Origin: Beaufortia kweichowensis
Lineage: Eukaryota > Chordata > Actinopteri > Cypriniformes > Gastromyzontidae
Assembly (NCBI GenBank): GCA_019155185.1
Contig: CM032794.1
Span: 5,867,988 to 5,931,987 of the forward strand
Reading direction: 5' to 3'
DNA length: 64,000 nt
Both the position numbers and the translations under genes were made by a program. The notes under the pieces were generated by a model. That model searched no databases. It saw only the letters and a program-made list of their open reading frames with translations, and had not been told where the DNA came from. This document shows positions 38,601 to 64,000 of the stretch, piece by piece. Position 1 is the first letter of the stretch. Each line of letters starts with the position of its first letter.

Positions 38601-39241
38601 AGTGCATATGACCTGTTGGCATTAATTCTGGCTGTAATCTGCAGTGACGCACAGGCCCGGGCCAGAAGGCGCTATGAAGATGCTGCTGGACAGTATTTGC
38701 TTGCTTATGTACCACCTGGCCCTTACTGGAGAAGTATCATAACACGTTGTATTTTTAGTGCCCTGGCCTGGTCATGAAACATTAGAGGAGACGTGCTAAC
38801 CTGATAGGGGCCTCTAAATTTATTTGCTTCCAATTCCAAAAGGACAGAAGCTTGGGAACACTTGATTCCTTCTGAAGGCCCCCACCCGGACGGCTCCTGT
38901 GAGACGGATGTACTCTTAGCACCTTGCAATCTCTTGAGTAGCATCAAAGCAGGCTAGCAGACGCCATTTTGTGAAACAAGATTTGCTGGTCATGCATTCT
39001 TTTACTTTGACTAGGTGTCCATTGCGTTCATTGCCAGACAATCTAAATGGATGCCTCTCTCGTAAACACTTATCATGATGTTCCTGACACCGCCCTAAAT
39101 CTAGATCCGTTCTCATGTATTCCTGCCAGACTTTAGTTCTTACGAAAGATCTTTCTGTTTTTGCAGGCTGTTCTTGCTGATCTCTCAACCTTGAAGGTGA
39201 TGCCCCTGCTGCAGATCTTCCTCTTCGCCACTGCCATCTGA
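26598..39241 (+). CDS. tbc1d19: TBC1 domain family member 19, 21 coding exons, complete
   Basis: Protein with a C-terminal TBC (Tre-2/Bub2/Cdc16) domain, the fold of Rab GTPase-activating proteins; cellular role poorly known. Exons: 26598-26696, 26842-26914, 27340-27385, 28429-28504, 28621-28695, 28767-28830, 30092-30138, 30585-30695, 30939-31011, 31293-31331, 31715-31827, 34080-34154, 34556-34618, 36040-36124, 36210-36254, 36339-36371, 36464-36573, 36688-36779, 37323-37438, 37685-37755, 39167-39241. The phases join without a break to 526 codons plus stop TGA, the length I recall for human TBC1D19. The TBC domain starts near residue 250 (RQGCPTGFRAQLW) and runs to the end. Positions normally holding the catalytic Arg (IxxDxxR) and Gln (YxQ) read IHHDLLV and PFHG, so GAP activity by the dual-finger mechanism is doubtful. 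The start is the first ATG of MMDEGTDLSVTIAQIVQRLK; the second Met is equally possible. Confidence 0.97.
26717..26742. repeat. AC dinucleotide microsatellite
   Basis: About 13 AC units in tbc1d19 intron 1, 20 bases after the exon 1 donor. Confidence 0.85.
26842..26914 (+). CDS. tbc1d19: tbc1d19 exon 2
   Basis: Acceptor TTTTAG, donor GTATGA. Reads ECLHRPEIKLESLKDDVREW and ends KAS plus one base. A perfect CRE-like TGACGTCA sits at 26917-26924, just inside the following intron. Confidence 0.94.
27161..27260. repeat. Dispersed repeat, second copy of the 23221 family
   Basis: GGTCACCATCC, ACCAAAAACATAGTTACCAT and TTACTACAATTAAAACCATA are the shared words. Confidence 0.4.
27340..27385 (+). CDS. 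tbc1d19: tbc1d19 exon 3
   Basis: Acceptor TTCTTGTAG, donor GTAAGT at 27386. Reads GWERKLQNAVYRELH; human has GWEKKLQNAVYSEL. Confidence 0.93.
27386..28428. other. tbc1d19 intron 3
   Basis: About 1.0 kb of AT-rich intron; nothing else recognised. Confidence 0.6.
28429..28504 (+). CDS. tbc1d19: tbc1d19 exon 4
   Basis: Acceptor GGCGTAG ends at 28428, donor GTAAAG at 28505. Reads LPPPGHPRAPPEHTKEPLAY, then MRKAQ. The acceptor has a weak pyrimidine tract but the phase and homology fit. Confidence 0.9.
28621..28695 (+). CDS. tbc1d19: tbc1d19 exon 5
   Basis: Acceptor GTGCTGTAG, donor GTAGAA. Reads AAWEKRIMKSLNSMCTELGI and ends PLARK; 25 codons. Confidence 0.95.
28767..28830 (+). CDS. tbc1d19: tbc1d19 exon 6
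   Basis: Acceptor TTTTATAG, donor GTGACA. Reads RPVPEQKELAKKWNEMGTDE and ends P plus one base. Confidence 0.95.
28831..30091. other. tbc1d19 intron 6
   Basis: Holds a dispersed-repeat fragment (about 29243-29290), a possible in-phase alternative exon (29599-29660) and a tRNA-derived SINE (about 29775-29903). Confidence 0.55.
29775..29903 (+). mobile_element. Degenerate tRNA-derived SINE
   Basis: ATCATGGGTTTGATTCCCAG is a tRNA-like B box, followed by a tail TTATGGATAAATGCACCAGT related to the tail seen whole at 49341-49403 (CGCTTTGGATAAAAGCG). Confidence 0.5.
30092..30138 (+). CDS. tbc1d19: tbc1d19 exon 7
   Basis: Acceptor ATATTGCAG, donor GTGGGT. Reads DLSKFRPVYAPKDFLE. Confidence 0.95.
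30585..30695 (+). CDS. tbc1d19: tbc1d19 exon 8
   Basis: Acceptor TTCTTCTAG, donor GTGAGT. Reads VLIGLRNPNNDRSEELTVRS, then HWGLIQVSLNVRDIPQM. Confidence 0.95.
30939..31011 (+). CDS. tbc1d19: tbc1d19 exon 9
   Basis: Acceptor GTGTTGCAG, donor GTAATC. Reads RETYAELGFTYGQLGIDDHT and ends HVSS plus one base. Confidence 0.94.
31293..31331 (+). CDS. tbc1d19: tbc1d19 exon 10
   Basis: Acceptor TTTCAACACAG, donor GTGAGA. A 39-base micro-exon reading ELFESEHIRVGKK. Confidence 0.93.
31715..31827 (+). CDS. tbc1d19: tbc1d19 exon 11, start of TBC domain
   Basis: Acceptor TTGTGTAG, donor GTAATA. Reads VSAVDSAAAQQYSRQGCPTG and ends LILNSTSDPE. GCPTGFRAQLW corresponds to TBC motif A (G-P-R-W). Confidence 0.95.
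31828..34079. other. tbc1d19 intron 11
   Basis: Largest intron of the gene, 2.25 kb. The words CTCAGATATTTCTCCTAAG near 32578 and their near-complement near 32800 suggest a degenerate inverted repeat. No exon seen. Confidence 0.55.
34080..34154 (+). CDS. tbc1d19: tbc1d19 exon 12
   Basis: Acceptor TTTAAACAG, donor GTACAC. Reads DITHYEQLKARVIHHDLLVD, then NLIYK. The canonical Arg-finger motif IxxDxxR appears as IHHDLLV. Confidence 0.95.
34556..34618 (+). CDS. tbc1d19: tbc1d19 exon 13
   Basis: Acceptor TTCTCAG, donor GTGAGT. Reads DVKLTASNDDYYFVFEDYLY plus Q; identical to my memory of human. Confidence 0.96.
34619..36039. other. tbc1d19 intron 13
   Basis: About 1.4 kb of intron with a short TG run near 35985-36000. 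No exon recognised. Confidence 0.6.
36040..36124 (+). CDS. tbc1d19: tbc1d19 exon 14
   Basis: Acceptor TTCATTTCAG, donor GTAAAG. Reads VLLCFSRDTTVLEHFNYNSA and ends TPPKSSIQ plus one base. Confidence 0.95.
36210..36254 (+). CDS. tbc1d19: tbc1d19 exon 15
   Basis: Acceptor TTTATTTAG, donor GTGAGA. Reads RKSGSEQFSVVYPPN plus one base. Confidence 0.94.
36339..36371 (+). CDS. tbc1d19: tbc1d19 exon 16
   Basis: Acceptor TCTCATAG, donor GTAAGT. A 33-base micro-exon reading GVIPFHGFSMY. PFHGFS sits where active TBC domains have YxQGMS. Confidence 0.95.
36464..36573 (+). CDS. tbc1d19: tbc1d19 exon 17
   Basis: Acceptor GTATTGCAG, donor GTAAGC. Reads VAPLCFLYNEPSKLYSVFRE, then MYIRYFFRLHSISSHPS. Confidence 0.95.
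36688..36779 (+). CDS. tbc1d19: tbc1d19 exon 18
   Basis: Acceptor TTTGTTAG, donor GTACGT at 36780. Reads GLVSLCLQFERLLQTHLPQL and ends YHLREIGAQ plus two bases. Confidence 0.95.
37323..37438 (+). CDS. tbc1d19: tbc1d19 exon 19
   Basis: Acceptor TCTTCTTTAG, donor GTGGGT. Reads LRIAFKWIVRAFSGYLSTDQ, then LLLLWDRILGYDSLEIVA. Confidence 0.96.
37685..37755 (+). CDS. tbc1d19: tbc1d19 exon 20
   Basis: Acceptor GTTTTCCAG. Reads VLAAAVFAFRAENLMEVTSL and ends ASAE. The donor GTTGTC is weak, and a TG repeat begins about 15 bases downstream. Confidence 0.93.
37756..39166. other. tbc1d19 intron 20
   Basis: Left part holds a TG run and a cyprinid dispersed repeat (about 38130-38468). The right part (38570-39160) is repeat-free sequence of balanced composition that may be a conserved non-coding element. 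Confidence 0.5.
38130..38468. repeat. Cyprinid interspersed repeat in tbc1d19 intron 20
   Basis: Contains TTCCATAGAACACAAAAGGA and GTCATTATTCACTGATATTA, words seen in widespread cyprinid repeats of the same broad group. Boundaries are approximate. Confidence 0.45.
39167..39241 (+). CDS. tbc1d19: tbc1d19 exon 21, stop codon
   Basis: Acceptor TTTTTGCAG. Reads AVLADLSTLKVMPLLQIFLF and ends ATAI, stop TGA. Confidence 0.96.
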   Translation, partial: AVLADLSTLKVMPLLQIFLFATAI

Positions 39242-39433
39242 GGAACCTGTGCTGAAGACCCTGTTTGCATTCCTAATATGCGTTCCTCGTGTTCCTGTCT
39301 TGGTTGGTGTTACTGTAGAAGAACCCAGTTGTACAGAGATGTTGAGATCGATGAGTTGGGTATATAACTCTGTAGTAAATTAGATTACGAGTTGCATATG
39401 CCATTTAACTACTTTAATGTCTCCAGTGCTGCC

Positions 39434-39439
39434 AATAAA
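39434..39439 (+). terminator. Likely poly(A) signal of tbc1d19
   Basis: AATAAA in TGCCAATAAAATG, about 195 bases after the stop codon, giving a short 3'UTR. Confidence 0.6.
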
Positions 39440-40530
39440 ATGTAAGCAAAAGAATCATAAAACTACATAAAGAAAGTTATGTACACAACATCTATGTAAG
39501 CTATTACAGTCTGGTTTATATATGGTCAAATAGCTTAATACCCACTCAGTTATATAAAGAAAAACGATAAGGCTAACATAATATCAGTTCTATAGTATGC
39601 ATAGCATCTTATGGGTAAAAACAGCACAAAGATCTGCTGAATGTTAGAGTAACAAACTGGAAGGGCAGTTGAGGTACTTTTCTATAGGCCTTCAGACACC
39701 CCATGCTGCTCAGAGGTTTTGAAACTGGCCTAGTGCCAGTGAATTTGAATGAGTGATGAATTGCTGTGTAAGTGCCATGGATGACAGAAGCAGCATTGAT
39801 GGAGATGAGTGTTTTGACTTTCATGTTTGCATAATGAATGCTTTGCTTAACCCTTTTAATAACCTCAAAGCTTGCAATACTCCCTCGGGATAAAATGAGG
39901 AATGTAATTATTATTTATAAAAGAAATGCATGCAATTTTGTAATATTTTGAATTCCCACACCTGTATACTTTCTGTGTATTGGGGCATGTCCTTTAACAC
40001 ATCTTTGCATGTGTTATTGTAACTGTGTATATGTAACTCAATATTTATTTTCTTGCTAAACAAGATTTTTGCTTGTGGTGTTCTGTATGCAGGTTTCTGA
40101 TGCAGAATTACACTTTTACACAAAATGCAATAAATACACACATTTTAAAACAGCAAATCATGCATTTAATAAAAGTAGTACAGCAAATAAAAGTTTCATG
40201 ATTTTACTCTTAAGGGTAACTATATCATTACCATACATTGACATGCTCTACAAGATTTACAACGCCATGATTCATTTTTTTTTCTTTATTAGACTGACTA
40301 CAGATTATTAAATATGATACTTTAGGGCTACGAAATGGGCACAATTTCAAGTCATTATAATAAAAAAATCGGATTGAAGACAAAATTCTAGTTATATCTA
40401 TATACTGTCATATAAATATACATCAGTTTTTTTATATAGCCAAGAGAACATGCATGCATTTCCCAGAGCATTTTGTCTTACGCGATTTATATTGCATACA
40501 AGGGATACATTTTGAAACTCTCTTTCTCTC

Positions 40531-40603
40531 CCTGTTCCCTGAGATCCAAACCCATTGCCTTTGTGCTGCGAACACAATACTCTTTGAACTGAGCTACAGT
40601 TAC
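40531..40603 (-). mobile_element. tRNA-derived SINE head, reversed
   Basis: The minus strand reads GTAGCTCAGTTCAAAGAGTA (A box) and CAATGGGTTTGGATCTCAGG (B box), as in a decayed tRNA-derived SINE. The anticodon arm region is too diverged for a functional tRNA. Confidence 0.55.
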
Positions 40604-40980
40604 ATATAATGTCCCTATTGTAAAAGCAGTAAATGTCATCATCATTTATGAGCCTACAGGTAGACTCCAGCTCAGCAAACTCCCCCCTCCCTCTGGCATC
40701 TGCCCCTCTCACTCCCTCTGCGCCTCATATCAAATTATGCCACTCGTCAGTTTTCTGCCCTCCTTTCTGCTCCCCATCGCCTCACGCCGGTCTCTCGGTA
40801 CATCTGCCACCTGTTTACAATGCTTCCCACGCCCTGTCCCGTTTATTACCGGACCTGCAGTCGTCATGGGAACAGCGCGCCTCTAGTGGTCAGACGGAGG
40901 ATTTGCTTAAATATCCTCGCTGAAATATTTTATGTCGATGGCCACTATCACGTTTCCGTTTTGGGAACCTATATTTATAT

Positions 40981-41400
40981 GTTTCGTTTCGTTTATTAAG
41001 ATCCCCATTAGCCACTGAAACAACAGTAGCTATTCTTCCTGGGGTCTCCTCAAAATTCATTACATGTTTTACTTATATTATTTTTTCACCATTCACACAA
41101 CTGCACACACAATAACAGTATACATAACATACAAGAGTTTGTAGCAGCTCAATGTCAAAGAAAAACTCAAAAACAGCTCATTTTCTGGTATCATTATACA
41201 TTACAATACATATTCTATAATTACAAACAAAACCAAATCATAGGTTCAACATCAATCTTCCTAAAAATCAAAATACACAATTATCAGTAATCACTGTGTG
41301 AACAAGAAAAGTTTTACATATTTACATAGTTCTACATATGTAATAACTGTTCTTTCGTTACAATAGTTTTGCCATGGAGTTTAAACGTTTATGCAGAAAT
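40981..41400 (-). mobile_element. Probable 3' end of a LINE, reversed
   Basis: The minus strand reads GAGACCCCAGGAAGAATAGC and GGCTAATGGGGATCTTAATA with an AAACG-type tail, a pattern I associate with fish LINE 3' ends. No reverse transcriptase frame is present. The far boundary is uncertain. Confidence 0.4.
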
Positions 41401-41696
41401 CTATTAACAAATTTGCACAAGATGTATATTAATAACTTAAAAGAAATGTATCTATGATTGTAATCGGACCGTTCATAGCACTATTAAGATATGCATAAAT
41501 GTAAATTGTTCAAATGGTTTGGCTTACACATTAATATGCAACAACATTAAGTGATTTCTTATTTTAAACTTACATCAAATGAATCTTAAGTGCATTCGTT
41601 TAAATGTACGAATTTATATTGCATGTGCAACAGGGTGCACACATTTTTTTGTGCAAAAACATGATTCACATCATGCATTACAATGAGAGCAAATAA

Positions 41697-42330
41697 ACAC
41701 GCTTCTGTCTGCTGACGTTCTCCCGCCGTCTGCCTTTTCAAAGCTCAAGTCTCACTTCCGGCGTCAGCCAAATACATCCTGCCATGTTGGGAGCGTTCGA
41801 CCAATGACAGTCCACAGCGAGGAGGAAAACTTGGACGATTCTCAGGGTGTAAATCGCGTGTCGCGATGGGAGAAATGAAAGTGGGAAGTAATGAACAATA
41901 GATTAGGGAGGCGCCAACATTCCCCGTCAAGAACTTTCTGGTTGCTCCCCTTGCGCATACCGATAGTCAAGCACACAGTCATTATAGATTTAAACAGGCT
42001 TTTTAGCCCACAGTTGGCGAAAATAAAGGCGGGTTTCAGTCACACGAGAGCACTAAAGCGCATCAGAGGGAGAATCGACAGCCGGCGTCCTGTTGTCAAA
42101 TGATTTGCATACGGACTTCCGCCCCCTGAATTTAGTTTCTACATCTACTACCAAAGGCAGTGGGCAAACCTGAGCCCTTATGTCAGGCGTAGTCATGCGG
42201 ACTTGACATTTAAACTCGGCTAATATTTGGACATGAACGGCAGACGCGTTTATTTCGGATTGCCCGGATGGATACGGATTAAACGCCACATTGGGATCTG
42301 ACAATTTCATACAGGCGGTTCACGTTTACT
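41697..42330 (+). promoter_or_regulatory. Likely stim2 promoter and 5' leader region
   Basis: This stretch is richer in CpG than its surroundings and carries an ETS-type CACTTCCGGC at 41753-41762, a GCCATGTT word near 41781 and a CCAAT box at 41801-41805, all typical of TATA-less promoters. It lies 0.6 to 1.2 kb before the stim2 ATG. The transcription start is not determined. Confidence 0.45.
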
Positions 42331-42916
42331 ATGCTGGATATCTGCCGACTGTTTGTGGATGTACCGTGACTGTCTTTTTTTATTGGGATACTGCTCTTTA
42401 AAACGCATCGGACTATACTGGGTATTCTCTAGAAGGAATATGTGTTTTTCATCACGCTGGGGGTGATCATTTAAAACGGGGATTCCTCGTCAGTTTGCAC
42501 TTGTTTCTTTGGATTGTAATGTAGGTTACAGCCAAATCCTTTAGTTCAATGCAATATCTCATATCTGTTTTAATGTGTCAGAATATAAACGCCGGAAGAG
42601 TTGTACATCTCTTTTGGATGGAGTTTTTCTTTGCCTTCTTTTGACGCCTCAGACTGTGGATACGTACATAATAGGCTTTGTGTATTTTTTATATCGTTTT
42701 TTAGTCTTAAACGTATTAGCTGTTTTTTGGCATACATTTTAGACTAGATTTTTACAGGTTGGATCTTCTGGTTCATTTAAACTCGGTGCTTTTAATGTAA
42801 CTACTGTTGACATCACATGCTTTTTCTTGTGATTCAGCGCATTCGAATGCAATAGTGTGTGGTACCTGCTTTTTTATTTATTCTTCGTTAAAGGCAATTG
42901 AAAGCTTTTGCACACC

Positions 42917-63569
<20,653 letters not shown>

Positions 63570-64000
63570 GTGAGCTTTTCTGTTTAACCTTGTATGGTGT
63601 TCATGTTTTTGTTACTCTGCCAATGTTCCTGGATTTAGTGGGCCCACAAGACAAAGGTTATGTAAAATGCTACATAATACAGATAATACAAATAATACTT
63701 TATACAACAACTTGATCCCAATTTCAATGAACATGGGATTCACAACCTAATATTAATATTTGTTATTTATTTGTAATATTATAATGTTAATATATGTATT
63801 TTTTATATAATTAATGTTAATATTGTATTTATAGATTTTATTTTGTATTTTTTAATTTACATCAAAAATGTGCTATTAATCTTTTCATAAGAAAATGTAC
63901 TAAATAAAACAATTTTACAAAAAACATTTTATATGGAATAAATGTAACTGTCTGAGGTTAAAAAAAACAATTGTATCTTTTTTATAAATATTGAAAATAC
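63570..64000. other. stim2 intron 10, incomplete
   Basis: Very AT-rich intron running off the window end; nothing recognised. Confidence 0.6.

Larger units (their letters stand above)
39460..41696. other. Intergenic region between tbc1d19 and stim2
   Basis: Contains a minus-oriented tRNA-derived SINE head (about 40531-40603), a C-rich non-coding patch (about 40675-40880) and a probable LINE 3' tail (from 40981). No gene recognised. Confidence 0.6.

Noticed and set aside
40531..40603. tRNA gene on the minus strand
   Set aside because: A and B boxes are present but the arms do not pair well and the piece looks like a SINE head; the same applies to 47936-48007 and 29775-29903.
40633..40923. 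Ser/Pro-rich open frame with C-rich DNA
   Set aside because: Composition-driven frame in intergenic DNA; no homology, splice context or start context.

Overview
The window is vertebrate, and most likely cyprinid (carp or zebrafish family), nuclear DNA. It is AT-rich and intron-rich, with canonical GT/AG junctions, long CT, TG and TAA microsatellites, and interspersed repeats typical of cyprinids: small hAT- and Tc1-like elements with terminal inverted repeats, and tRNA-derived SINE pieces. No bacterial gene system, CRISPR array or convincing RNA gene was seen. Gene models below were assembled exon by exon from splice sites, reading phase and remembered human family sequences. No alignment was run.

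Layout from left to right: (1) rbpj (CSL/Su(H), the Notch pathway DNA-binding factor) on +, ten coding exons from 1821 to 14374, 5' end outside the window, followed by a long 3'UTR to about 18.5 kb. (2) cckar (cholecystokinin A receptor, a class A GPCR) on -, five coding exons from 24651 down to 20554, tail to tail with rbpj. (3) tbc1d19 (a TBC-domain protein) on +, 21 coding exons from 26598 to 39241, complete at 526 codons, head to head with cckar. (4) stim2 (ER calcium sensor) on +, first coding exon at 42917 and ten coding exons seen up to 63569; the 3' exons lie beyond the window. The order RBPJ-CCKAR-TBC1D19-STIM2 and the orientations match human 4p15.2, so this is an ancestral vertebrate block. 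The genes share no pathway; their proximity is inherited.

rbpj, cckar and tbc1d19 are open in every exon. stim2 is well conserved but carries two single-base frame breaks: one extra base in the SAM-domain exon (about 59824-59826) and one missing base in the coiled-coil exon (about 61677/61678). They are either sequence errors or early decay of one stim2 copy. The first lies about 40 bases after a 134-base pure CT tract that also serves as the 3' splice site of that exon. This is the main point to check. Other points: three structurally clear small transposons (4081-4410 with a near-perfect 8-bp target duplication, 46711-47165, and 56459-56843 flanked by TA), a three-copy repeat inside and near rbpj, and degenerate catalytic motifs in the TBC1D19 domain.

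I did not find evidence for a new biological system; most of the window is ordinary vertebrate gene territory.
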